From: Limnobacter sp. 130
Lineage (GTDB): Bacteria; Pseudomonadota; Gammaproteobacteria; Burkholderiales; Burkholderiaceae_B
Assembly: GCF_902506325.1 (NCBI RefSeq)
Contig: NZ_LR732328.1
Coordinates: forward strand, 1,299,071-1,363,070
Direction: 5' to 3'
DNA: 64,000 nt
The position numbers and the translations under genes are program-made. Positions within the stretch are counted from its first letter, which is position 1; the number at the start of each line of letters is the position of its first letter. Under the pieces are notes generated by a model. It was not told the DNA's origin and searched no databases. It worked only from the letters and a program-made list of their open reading frames with translations. Below, piece by piece: positions 1-7,528 of this stretch.

Positions 1-232
1 TTGTGGAGCCACCATACTGCGCGCCATAGTAAATACCAGACAGCATGATGAGTGATGACACTGGCGGCAGGCCAAAGGTGATTGGCAACAACATGGCAAT
101 GGTTGCCGTGGGGCCCAAGCCGGGTAGCACGCCAATTGCAGTGCCCAGAAAAACACCGATCAGGCAGAACAACAGGTTATGGATCGTGAAGGCTGTTTCA
201 AGACCCAGTGAAAGATTAGCGAGAAGTTCCAT
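1..232 (-). CDS. tctA: Tripartite tricarboxylate transporter permease TctA, N-terminal part (cut by window edge)
   Basis: The first 77 codons of a leftward gene are present, starting with ATG at 232, two bases after the tctB stop. The translation ([15 protein letters not shown]..., then [17 protein letters not shown]) has the glycine/proline-rich loop and hydrophobic helices typical of the large TctA permease, normally about 500 residues with 10-12 membrane segments. In TTT systems TctA is the transport channel, TctB a small membrane partner and TctC the periplasmic binding protein. The order tctC-tctB-tctA on this strand indicates one operon. The rest lies outside the window. Confidence 0.9.
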   Translation of the reverse strand, partial: MELLANLSLGLETAFTIHNLLFCLIGVFLGTAIGVLPGLGPTATIAMLLPITFGLPPVSSLIMLSGIYYGAQYGGST

Positions 233-234
233 GA

Positions 235-687
235 TTACATTCCAAACCAAGACCCAAAAATGGGCAGCGGAATACCCAAGCCTTTGACAAACACAAGGCT
301 ACAAAAAATAGCTGCGCCAAAAGCGATACCCAGGGTGAACTTCCAATTGAAGAATTTGCTGGCCATTGCAGAAATACCAAATAGCGTCATCACCGCAATT
401 GCCAAACCTGCGCCTTCCACCAGCAAGGCAAATGCAATGATGGAGACAGTCACATAAATAATTTTTGCAAAAGGAAAACCTTCAAGAGGTTCACCTTGAA
501 CAAAGAAAGAACGAACGAGTGAAGCGGTTCCGATCAATATGAGCAAACCACTGAGCACTTTGGGGAAATAACCGGGGCCCATGCTGATGGCTGCGCCCAT
601 TTCATAGTCAGCAGCCATGTACAAAGCTGCTGCACCGATAATCAGGTACAGCAGCCCGGCCCAAAAGTCACGTAAATCTTTTGGCAT
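235..687 (-). CDS. tctB: Tripartite tricarboxylate transporter small membrane subunit TctB
   Basis: A 150-residue, very hydrophobic protein with about four predicted membrane segments (roughly residues 8-28, 38-58, 75-100 and 115-140) and the motif [11 protein letters not shown] near residue 35, which is characteristic of the TctB family. It forms the integral membrane complex with TctA. It sits 19 bp after tctC and 2 bp before tctA, so the three genes are very likely cotranscribed. ATG at 687 has only a weak purine-rich ribosome site, consistent with translation following that of tctC. Confidence 0.9.
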   Translation of the reverse strand: MPKDLRDFWAGLLYLIIGAAALYMAADYEMGAAISMGPGYFPKVLSGLLILIGTASLVRSFFVQGEPLEGFPFAKIIYVTVSIIAFALLVEGAGLAIAVMTLFGISAMASKFFNWKFTLGIAFGAAIFCSLVFVKGLGIPLPIFGSWFGM

Positions 688-706
688 TTTGAGTCTCAGT
701 TATTGA

Positions 707-1684
707 TCAGTCAGCGTACTGACCAGCTTTGTCGATAATTGGCTTCCAGCGGGCAATTTCTGCATCCAGATGCTTGCGGTGTGCTGCAGGCGTGGCTCGC
801 TCGGCGCTCACTGGCTCAGTTCCCAATTCGGCAAAACGGGAAATCACGTTGGGGTCTTTCAGCGCAACATTCAGTGCTTTGTTCAAACGGTCAATGATGG
901 GCTTGGGTGTGCCTTTGGGCGCATACAAACCGTGCCAAACGGCCACTTCAAAGCCTGGCAAACCGGCTTTGTCCAGCGTTGGCAAGTCGGACAATGAAGC
1001 CACTGGAGTTTTGGTGGTGACTGCATAACCCTTGATTTTTCCGCCCTTGATTTGGCTGGTCGTGTTGGTGGTTTGGTCACACATAAAGTCAACCTGACCG
1101 CCCAACAAATCATTCATGGCTGGGCCTGTGCCCTTGTAAGGTACTGTTGTAAGGTCTACACCCACAGCAGTCTGGAACAACATGCCGCACAGGTGCGAAG
1201 CTGAACCGATACCTGCGTTGGCGTAAGTCACTTTGTCTTTGTTTGCTTTGATGTAAGCCAAGAGCTCTTGCATGTTTTTGGCAGGCATGTTGCCGCGAGC
1301 CACAATGGTCATGGGCACATCGGTGACCAAGCCAATGGTTTCGAAATCAGAAGAAGCGTTGTAAGACAATTTGCGGTACAGCGAAGGTGCTGTGGATTGA
1401 CCAATGTGATGCAGGAAAACATTGTAACCATCGGGTGCAGAGCGTGCTGCTTTGCCAGCTGCCAGCGTACCGCCAGCACCACCCAGGTTTTCAACAATCA
1501 CTTGCTGACCAAGGTCTTTGGACATGGACTGTGCGATCAGACGACCAACCGTGTCAGTTGGGCCACCCGCTGCAAACGGAATCAGCATGGTGATGACTTT
1601 GGATGGGTAAGCATCTTGTGCCTGAACAGAACCCATCAAGCCCAACAGGGCCACTGCCAATACGGATTTAATCGATTTCTTCAC
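707..1684 (-). CDS. tctC: TctC / Bug-family periplasmic solute-binding protein
   Basis: A 325-residue secreted protein. Residues 1-22 are a signal peptide (KKS start, hydrophobic core, cleavage after VQA). The mature part begins with YPSKVITMLIPFAAGGPTDT, the signature of the Bug family that captures carboxylates for TTT transporters; a Gly/Ala stretch near residue 70 and GTGPAMNDLLGGQVDF near 185 also fit. The start is GTG at 1684, preceded by AAGGAGA at good distance. It is the first gene of the tctCBA operon, so the promoter should lie in 1685-2059. The carboxylate transported cannot be predicted, because Bug proteins are numerous and diverse in Burkholderiales. Confidence 0.92.
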   Translation of the reverse strand: MKKSIKSVLAVALLGLMGSVQAQDAYPSKVITMLIPFAAGGPTDTVGRLIAQSMSKDLGQQVIVENLGGAGGTLAAGKAARSAPDGYNVFLHHIGQSTAPSLYRKLSYNASSDFETIGLVTDVPMTIVARGNMPAKNMQELLAYIKANKDKVTYANAGIGSASHLCGMLFQTAVGVDLTTVPYKGTGPAMNDLLGGQVDFMCDQTTNTTSQIKGGKIKGYAVTTKTPVASLSDLPTLDKAGLPGFEVAVWHGLYAPKGTPKPIIDRLNKALNVALKDPNVISRFAELGTEPVSAERATPAAHRKHLDAEIARWKPIIDKAGQYAD

Positions 1685-2059
1685 GGAACTCTCCTTGTGA
1701 TTGGTATCAGAATGTCAACTGCGAAAGCTGTTTTTCTTATTGAATTTCCACACATATTTGCGCAGGTGGATGGAGTATCAGCATGCCCGTGATGCGCAGC
1801 AATTGTGGTTTTCCATATACGCAGAAACCGCAGCATTAGCCAATCTGGGGGAAGTTTCAATCAAATAATGTAAGGCGACAAACATCACCAATCGATTAAG
1901 ATTTACTAAGTGAATCAATAAAGAAACTTAAACGAATATTTTTGAGTTTTTTGCGGGAAGGTCTTTAGCCAATCGATACGACTTCGATTGGAAAAAATAA
2001 ATTGACGGTTCGGCCAGAATGAGACCGAACGAGCGGGGAAGCATGAAGCTCAGCAGAAT
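1685..2059. other. Intergenic region upstream of tctC
   Basis: This 375-bp stretch has no convincing gene. It must carry the leftward promoter of tctC. The middle (about 1850-2000) is AT-rich. A small inverted repeat, GTTCGG at 2008-2013 with CCGAAC at 2025-2030, lies just beyond the end of the 2060-2347 gene; it has no U-run and could be either a weak terminator for that gene or an operator. Nothing else stands out. Confidence 0.5.
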
Positions 2060-2347
2060 TTATTTTTTGGCCTGACCCGCCAACCATTCATTCAAGGCTG
2101 TGGCCACCACCTGATTAACCCCTTCTTCTTGGCTGACTGCGTATTCGCGCAGGCGACTCACCAGTTCCGCAGGCAGCCTGTAATTGACCGGCACCAGCTT
2201 GCTTGCAGGAATGTCCGCTGCGCGTTCGCGCTTGTTGGATGAGGCCTTGGCGGCTTGACCAAAGCGATCTGGCAGACTCTCTGATTTAAGTGAGCCATCA
2301 AGTTTTTTGGCCATGTTTTTGGCCATGTCGGTGGATTTGAGCGCCAT
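2060..2347 (-). CDS. Small protein with a ribbon-helix-helix-like C-terminus
   Basis: 95 residues, ATG at 2347 with GAAGGA upstream. The first 50 residues are lysine-rich, polar and probably disordered. The C-terminal 45 (VNYRLPAELVSRLREYAVSQ, then helix ending NEWLAGQ) have the strand-helix-helix spacing of MetJ/Arc-type DNA-binding or antitoxin-like domains: a basic beta strand followed by two amphipathic helices. No toxin gene is adjacent; neighbours are the tctC promoter region and a GlsB-type membrane protein. DNA binding is an inference from this pattern only, and the family is not recognised. Confidence 0.6.
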   Translation of the reverse strand: MALKSTDMAKNMAKKLDGSLKSESLPDRFGQAAKASSNKRERAADIPASKLVPVNYRLPAELVSRLREYAVSQEEGVNQVVATALNEWLAGQAKK

Positions 2348-2430
2348 GAGGATCCTTCTTTAGGCTGGGCAGGTCGGGCTCGCAGTATAGCGCCAAACCA
2401 GACTGCCCAGTTGATCAACTTCGGACTCGC

Positions 2431-2676
2431 TTACGCCCTTTTTACGAGGCGAATCAACATGAGAAGGACAATTGCACCAATTGTGGCCACAACAATGCTG
2501 CCGATCAGGCCACTTCCGCCAGACACTCCGAAAAAATTGAACAGGAAGCCGCCGAGGAAAGCGCCAACTACACCCACCACCAGGTCACCGACCAGTCCGA
2601 ATCCACCGCCTCGGACGAGTTGTCCAGCAAGCCAGCCGGCGATCAGACCCACGATTAGAAATACCAATAAACTCAT
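2431..2676 (-). CDS. GlsB/YeaQ/YmgE-family stress response membrane protein
   Basis: An 81-residue membrane protein with three hydrophobic segments and the glycine-rich pattern GLIAGWLAGQLVRGGGFGLVGD followed by VGVVGAFLGGFL, which defines the transglycosylase-associated (GlsB/YeaQ) family. Members are induced by envelope, acid or general stress; their biochemical role is not established. ATG at 2676 is preceded by AAGGAGA. It is a single gene flanked by other small genes on the same strand. Confidence 0.88.
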   Translation of the reverse strand: MSLLVFLIVGLIAGWLAGQLVRGGGFGLVGDLVVGVVGAFLGGFLFNFFGVSGGSGLIGSIVVATIGAIVLLMLIRLVKRA

Positions 2677-2725
2677 ACGATTTCTCCTTGGATGAACAGG
2701 GCCATCCCCGTTCGAGTGAACTGAG

Positions 2726-2986
2726 TCAGGCCAACTTGGCCTGAGTTGAAACGAAATCGGAATTGGTTAGAATCTGGGCTGACGCGTCATATTCGGCAAT
2801 CAATGTGCAGGCCAAATCGAAATCCTCAGGCGCGACAAACACATTGGCGAACCCGCTGGGGCAAAGATCACCCACAGCGCCTTGCAAAAAATGTCCCCCG
2901 ACGTAAGTCTGGATATCGCATGCGTTTAACATGCCTGCGACGATGTGCGCCTCAATGATGTTGCCGGCTTTGAATACAATCTTCAT
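2726..2986 (-). CDS. DUF2007-type putative signal transducing protein
   Basis: 86 residues. The sequence KAGNIIEAHIVAGMLNACDIQTYVGG, with PSGFANVFVAPEDFDLA after it, matches the DUF2007 fold: a small ferredoxin-like domain with an N-terminal strand, a helix that spans species, and a V-x-V-x-x-x-D strand. Family members occur alone or attached to membrane and zinc-ribbon proteins, and their function is unknown. ATG at 2986 has AGGGG upstream. It is on the same strand as the GlsB-like gene 50 bp downstream and could share its transcript. Confidence 0.75.
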   Translation of the reverse strand: MKIVFKAGNIIEAHIVAGMLNACDIQTYVGGHFLQGAVGDLCPSGFANVFVAPEDFDLACTLIAEYDASAQILTNSDFVSTQAKLA

Positions 2987-3070
2987 GGCGTTTCCCCTTA
3001 CCTCCCAGACTAGCCTAAAAAAGCGTTACTGGGTGATAAGACGTTGACCGCATCGTTGTGGGAATTGGGC

Positions 3071-4636
3071 TTACCGGGCACTCACGCGAAGCACCTTGCC
3101 GTCCGAGCTGTCGGTCAGCAGATAGATGGCGCCGTCCGGACCGGTGCGAATGTCACGAAAACGGGCACCGACCTCTTTGAACAACACTTCTTCCTCCGAA
3201 GCCTTGTTGCCTTTCAAGACCACACGGCTGACCTGTTGTGCCTTCAATGCGCCCACCAGCAAGTTGCCTTTCCACTGGGGAAACATGTCGCCGTTGTAGA
3301 CAGTCATGCCAGAAGGTGCAATGGACGGCACCCAATAAATTGCAGGTTGTTGGGTTCCTTCGTATTCTTTGAAGGGTGAAATTTGTGCGCCGGTGTAATC
3401 AATGCCATAGGTTGCTTTGGGCCAACCGTAATTGGTGCCGGGGGTGATCACATTCACCTCGTCGCCACCACGTGGGCCATGCTCATGCGCAATCAAGCGC
3501 TTGTTGGCTGTGTCGTAGGCCAGCCCCTGCACATTGCGGTGACCATAGCTGTAAATTTCGGGCCGTGCGCCTTGCTTGCCCACGAAAGGATTGTCCTTGG
3601 GCACCGAACCATCGGCATTGATACGAACAATTTTTCCAAGGTGGTTCGACAGGTTCTGCGCTTCTTCGCGGTAGCTGTAGCCGTCACCCAGCGTCACAAT
3701 CAATGTGTTATCGGGTAGCCAGGCCATGCGACCACCGTAATGCGCACTGCCGGACTTGGCCATTTGGGAGCGGAAAATTTCTTTCACGTTCTCGAGACTA
3801 TTGGTGCCGAGCTTTGCACTGGAGACACAAAGATGGTTTGCACTGCGGGTGCCACAGGCATAGCTCAAGAAAATTTGCTGGTTTTGCACGAAATCACTGG
3901 CAGGCAACACGTCGAACAAACCTGCCTGCCCGCTGTAAAACACCTGTGGTACGCCACCCAATGGTTTGCTCATTGCTTTGCCGTCTGCCCCGACCAAGCG
4001 CAACTGGCCTGGCTTTTCCGTGATCAATGCACGACCATCCGGCAAAAACGCCATGGACCAGGGACTATCCAAGCCATCAACAAAGGTTTCGATCTTGTAA
4101 GACTTACCTGCTTGAGCAAGCACCTCGCCGGGCGGCAATGCAAAACCTGCAACCAACAAGACAGCCAAAGCCGGGCCTGCCGACAACTTGCGAGTCGATA
4201 ATTTCGAGAACAAGGCACCCGACACTGCAGCGGCGGCAAGCATGGAGAACATGCCGCCAGCGGTGCGGGTGGATGAAATCAGTATTGGCATTGGTGCAAT
4301 CATGTCGACCACTTTAAAAGTTACCCACAGGCCCAAGGCAGCACCGAACACACACCAAAAAGTACGCCATGCGGTGCCGGTGAAGCGCGTAAACAGCAAT
4401 GCGACGACCTGAGACACCGCAAAACTACACCCGAAAATGACCGCATAAACCGGCGAGAAGTTCCCGAGATCGTGAATTGTGGTGTGAAGGCGGGTATCCA
4501 ACGGAATGCCAACACCCAAGTTTTGCAAGGCATTCAAATTGATTTGAGACTGAACCAGTGTGCCCAGTACAGAACCCACCAACCAGACCAAAAGCCAAAC
4601 CAGGACAATGGAGAACCGTTTGTTTGTGTGACTCAC
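3071..4636 (-). CDS. Membrane-anchored PQQ-dependent sugar dehydrogenase (glucose/sorbosone dehydrogenase fold)
   Basis: The C-terminal part, from about residue 180, is a six-bladed soluble aldose dehydrogenase (Asd/YliI type): DSPWSMAFLPDGRALITEKPG, then PAQAG-type loops, YGGRMAWLPDNTL, EHGPRGGDEVNV and GTNYGWP. Such enzymes oxidise aldose sugars in the periplasm with PQQ. Here it is preceded by a region with about four hydrophobic segments, and the junction still resembles a signal peptide (LAVLLVAGFALPPGEVLAQA). I chose GTG at 4636 (521 residues), which has AGGAAG at good distance, over the TTG at 4657 that would overlap the previous stop. Substrate unknown; no PQQ synthesis genes are in view. 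Confidence 0.82.
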   Translation of the reverse strand: MSHTNKRFSIVLVWLLVWLVGSVLGTLVQSQINLNALQNLGVGIPLDTRLHTTIHDLGNFSPVYAVIFGCSFAVSQVVALLFTRFTGTAWRTFWCVFGAALGLWVTFKVVDMIAPMPILISSTRTAGGMFSMLAAAAVSGALFSKLSTRKLSAGPALAVLLVAGFALPPGEVLAQAGKSYKIETFVDGLDSPWSMAFLPDGRALITEKPGQLRLVGADGKAMSKPLGGVPQVFYSGQAGLFDVLPASDFVQNQQIFLSYACGTRSANHLCVSSAKLGTNSLENVKEIFRSQMAKSGSAHYGGRMAWLPDNTLIVTLGDGYSYREEAQNLSNHLGKIVRINADGSVPKDNPFVGKQGARPEIYSYGHRNVQGLAYDTANKRLIAHEHGPRGGDEVNVITPGTNYGWPKATYGIDYTGAQISPFKEYEGTQQPAIYWVPSIAPSGMTVYNGDMFPQWKGNLLVGALKAQQVSRVVLKGNKASEEEVLFKEVGARFRDIRTGPDGAIYLLTDSSDGKVLRVSAR

Positions 4637-4653
4637 GAATGCGCTTCCTGCAA

Positions 4654-5454
4654 TCAACCGTAAACCGCCACCACCTGATAGCCCAGAGAGGCCAATTCAC
4701 CATTCGGAGTCCACAGCTTGGCACTTTGATTCACGTAACCGTCTGCACCTGCTTTGGTTTCCATGTCGATTTGGAACCAGCCTTCGCTGTCGATGTTGGC
4801 GGGCATGGGCGGCAATTCAAGCGACCAGCTCACAGAGCTGGCCATGACAGGCCCTTTGAAGTGACTTAAGCATGGCGTGGGTGGGCCATCACTGAGCATC
4901 ACAATCAGTACTTCAGGGCTGAGATTTTTGTCGGTGGCGCGAATGTAAATGCCACTTTCCCAAAAGGGTGTGCCCATGTAAGGAATGCTGCCCACTGCCC
5001 AGCGCATTTCAACATGCTGCAAAAAGTTGGGCGTAATTTTGGGGATGAAGGGCAAGGCCGGGATGTTTTCAACCGCCTTGGGAAGCGGCTTGTGCTCGGG
5101 TGTCAACACTGGCAGTGCTGTTTCACGCGGTGCACCGAACACGCCGACCACGAGGCCAGCCAGTGTTTCGTCGCTGTAAATTTCACATTGCACCTGACTG
5201 ACACTTTTGCCTTGCCGAAGCAGTCGCGTGCGGTACACCACATCACCGGCGGGCACGGGGCCCACAAAGTTGGTTTGCAAGGCACGCAATGGCATGTCAA
5301 TGCCCAGGGTGTCACGCATGGCCACCACAGCCAATGCGGACAAAAAGCCACCAAACATGGTACGGCCCTGCATCCAGTCTTCCGTGGCCTGGAAGGTGAC
5401 GGTGTCACCACTCAAGCGGCGGCTGGATAAAATTTCGGAGAGTGCGACGGTCAT
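4654..5454 (-). CDS. TesB-like acyl-CoA thioesterase family protein
   Basis: 266 residues forming a double hotdog arrangement: the first repeat contains DWMQGRTMFGGFLSALAVVAM and LQTNFVGPVPAGDVVYRT, and the second ends with LAPLPNIDSEGWF-like and YVNQSAKLWTPNGELASLGYQV strands. These match the thioesterase family (TesB/PaaI relatives), which hydrolyses acyl-CoA to free acid and CoA. It lies 24 bp downstream of an enoyl-CoA hydratase and upstream of the sugar dehydrogenase on the same strand, so a role in fatty-acid or acyl-CoA turnover is likely. Chain-length preference cannot be read from sequence. Confidence 0.82.
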   Translation of the reverse strand: MTVALSEILSSRRLSGDTVTFQATEDWMQGRTMFGGFLSALAVVAMRDTLGIDMPLRALQTNFVGPVPAGDVVYRTRLLRQGKSVSQVQCEIYSDETLAGLVVGVFGAPRETALPVLTPEHKPLPKAVENIPALPFIPKITPNFLQHVEMRWAVGSIPYMGTPFWESGIYIRATDKNLSPEVLIVMLSDGPPTPCLSHFKGPVMASSVSWSLELPPMPANIDSEGWFQIDMETKAGADGYVNQSAKLWTPNGELASLGYQVVAVYG

Positions 5455-5478
5455 GCTGGGCCCTTGGTGCTTATTGAA

Positions 5479-6246
5479 TTAATGTTCGAATTGCTTGAAA
5501 TTGGGAGCGCGTTTTTCGCCAAACGCTTTGAATGCCTCTTGCGCTGGCGCTTGCGGAATCATGCTCATGAACAAGTGCCCTTCTTCGGCCATTTTTTCTG
5601 AAATGGCAGCCTTGGTCACCGACTTCATCAGGCGCTTGGTGGTCAACAAACTGGTCAGTGGCAAGTCGAGCAGTTTTTTCACTTGCGCCTGCACGTGTGC
5701 ATCCAGTGTTTCCGGTTCAAGTACGTCGGAAACAATGCCGGTGTCGTAGGCTTTCAATGCAGTGAATAGATCGCCGAGCAGCAGCAATTCAGCGGCTTTC
5801 TGATACCCCGCGGAAATTGGCAGCAACAGGCTCGATGCCGCTTCAGGGCACAAGCCCAATTTTACGAAAGGCATGGAAAATTTTGCTGTGCTTGCAGCGT
5901 AGACCAAGTCGCAGTGCAACAATACGGTGGTGCCAATGCCAATGGCCAAACCTTGAACCTGCGCCACCACGGGCTTAGGGAACATGGAGATCATGCGCAG
6001 GAAACGGAACACGGGTGCATCAAGATCGGTCGGTGGGTTGTTCAAGAAATCGCCAAGATCGTTGCCTGCGGAAAAGCAGCCTTCATGCCCTTTGAGCAAC
6101 ACCACTTTTACGCCACTGCTGTGGGTGGCATCACGAAACGCATCGGCCAGCGCGGTGTACATGGCGTTGGTGAATGAGTTTTTACGCTCGGGCCGATTGA
6201 TGGTGATGGTCATCAGCCCGTTGCTGATTTCTGTTTGAATGTCCAC
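5479..6246 (-). CDS. Enoyl-CoA hydratase/isomerase family protein
   Basis: 255 residues with the crotonase fold: NRPERKNSFTNAMYTAL near the N-terminus, the oxyanion-hole segment GCFSAGNDLGDF near residue 60, and VQGLAIGIGTTVLLHCDLVYA with SMPFVKLGLCPEAASSLLLP around residues 100-145. The absence of the paired glutamates of classical hydratases at the usual GGG.E site (here GIGTTV) leaves hydratase versus isomerase open. GTG at 6246 is the start. It follows the thiolase gene across a terminator-like hairpin and precedes a thioesterase by 24 bp, which places it in fatty-acid catabolism. Confidence 0.85.
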   Translation of the reverse strand: MDIQTEISNGLMTITINRPERKNSFTNAMYTALADAFRDATHSSGVKVVLLKGHEGCFSAGNDLGDFLNNPPTDLDAPVFRFLRMISMFPKPVVAQVQGLAIGIGTTVLLHCDLVYAASTAKFSMPFVKLGLCPEAASSLLLPISAGYQKAAELLLLGDLFTALKAYDTGIVSDVLEPETLDAHVQAQVKKLLDLPLTSLLTTKRLMKSVTKAAISEKMAEEGHLFMSMIPQAPAQEAFKAFGEKRAPNFKQFEH

Positions 6247-6268
6247 TGCCGTATTCCCTGTCAGTTAA

Positions 6269-6304
6269 AAAAGCGGGTGAAGGTTTGCACCCACACCCGC
6301 TTTT
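6269..6304 (-). terminator. Rho-independent terminator after the thiolase gene
   Basis: Perfect inverted repeat AAAAGCGGGTG (6269-6279) / CACCCGCTTTT (6294-6304) with a 14-nt loop. Read on the minus strand it ends in six U residues (complement of 6267-6272). It lies between the thiolase stop and the enoyl-CoA hydratase start, so it should separate fadA from the downstream ech-thioesterase genes, at least partly. Confidence 0.8.
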
Positions 6305-6317
6305 GTTCGCGCTGAAA

Positions 6318-7517
6318 TTACACGCGTTCGAAGATGCCTGCTGCACCCATGCCGGTGCCGATACACATGGTGACCATACCGTATTTCAGGTTGTGTCTGC
6401 GCAGTGCATGCACCACAGTGGCTGCACGAATTGCACCTGTTGCGCCCAGCGGGTGGCCCAAGGCGATCGCACCGCCCATGGGGTTCACCTTGCTTGGGTC
6501 CAGTTCCAGGTCTTTCATCACGGCCAGCGATTGTGCGGCAAACGCTTCGTTCAATTCAAACCAGTCGATGTCGCTGGTTTTCAGGCCAGCAGTTTTCAAC
6601 ACGGCAGGAATTGCTTCCTTGGGGCCAATGCCCATGATTTCCGGGGGTACACCGCGCACCGCAAAACCACGCCACTTGGCCAGCGGAGTCAGGTTGTAGC
6701 GCTTCACAGCTTCTTCAGAAGCCAGAATCAGTGCGCCTGCGCCGTCGCTCATCTGCGAGCTGTTACCGGCTGTTACAGAGCCTTTGGCAGCAAACACGGG
6801 GCGCAGTTTGGTGAGGCCTTCGATGGACGAGTCGGCACGGGGGCCTTCGTCCAGCTTCACTTCTTTGCTGGAAGTTTTGATTTCACCAGTGGCCAAATCG
6901 GGCGTGGCTTTGACCACGGTGAAGGGTGTAATTTCGTCGTTGAACTCGCCAGCCTGTTGGGCTGCGATTGCCTTTTTGTGGCTATTCAGTGCGAACTCGT
7001 CTTGCGCGTCGCGGCTGATGCCCCACTGCTGGGCAACCTTTTCAGCGGTCATGCCCATGCCATAGGCGATCCCTAAGTTTTCGTCTTTCTGGAAAATCGC
7101 ATTGTTGAAGCTGGGCTTGTTGCCGCTCATGGGCACCATGCTCATGCTTTCTGCACCCGCAGCGATCATGACTTCAGCTTCGCCCATGGCGATTGCATTG
7201 GCGGCCATGGAAACAGCCGTGATACCAGATGCGCAGAAGCGGTTGATGGTAACGCCACCCACGGTGTTGGGCAGGCCTGCCAGCAACACAGCGATGCGGG
7301 CCATGTTCATGCCCTGCTCGCCTTCGGGGAATGCACAACCTACGATTGCATCGTTGATTGAAGCGGGGTCGAGCGTGGGCACCTGGGCCATGGCGCTGGC
7401 AATGGCGTGCACCAGCAGGTCATCGGGGCGGGTGTCTTTGAACATGCCACGTGGGGCTTTGCCGATCGGGGTGCGCGTTGCGGCGACAATGTAAACATCT
7501 TTACAAGTTTGAGCCAT
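6318..7517 (-). CDS. fadA: Acetyl-CoA C-acyltransferase (3-ketoacyl-CoA thiolase)
   Basis: 399 residues, full thiolase length. The acyl-accepting cysteine is Cys95 in NRFCASGITAVSMAANAI; the C-terminal catalytic motifs are GHPLGATGA around residue 350 and CIGTGMGAAGIFE at the end, with the NEAFAAQSLAV histidine-loop region between. It cleaves 3-ketoacyl-CoA with CoA in the last step of beta-oxidation. It starts with ATG at 7517 behind AAGGAGA and follows the FadB-like gene by 11 bp, the usual fadB-fadA coupling. The symbol is functional; the protein belongs to the general FadA/PcaF class. Confidence 0.93.
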   Translation of the reverse strand: MAQTCKDVYIVAATRTPIGKAPRGMFKDTRPDDLLVHAIASAMAQVPTLDPASINDAIVGCAFPEGEQGMNMARIAVLLAGLPNTVGGVTINRFCASGITAVSMAANAIAMGEAEVMIAAGAESMSMVPMSGNKPSFNNAIFQKDENLGIAYGMGMTAEKVAQQWGISRDAQDEFALNSHKKAIAAQQAGEFNDEITPFTVVKATPDLATGEIKTSSKEVKLDEGPRADSSIEGLTKLRPVFAAKGSVTAGNSSQMSDGAGALILASEEAVKRYNLTPLAKWRGFAVRGVPPEIMGIGPKEAIPAVLKTAGLKTSDIDWFELNEAFAAQSLAVMKDLELDPSKVNPMGGAIALGHPLGATGAIRAATVVHALRRHNLKYGMVTMCIGTGMGAAGIFERV

Positions 7518-7528
7518 GTTTGCTCTCC

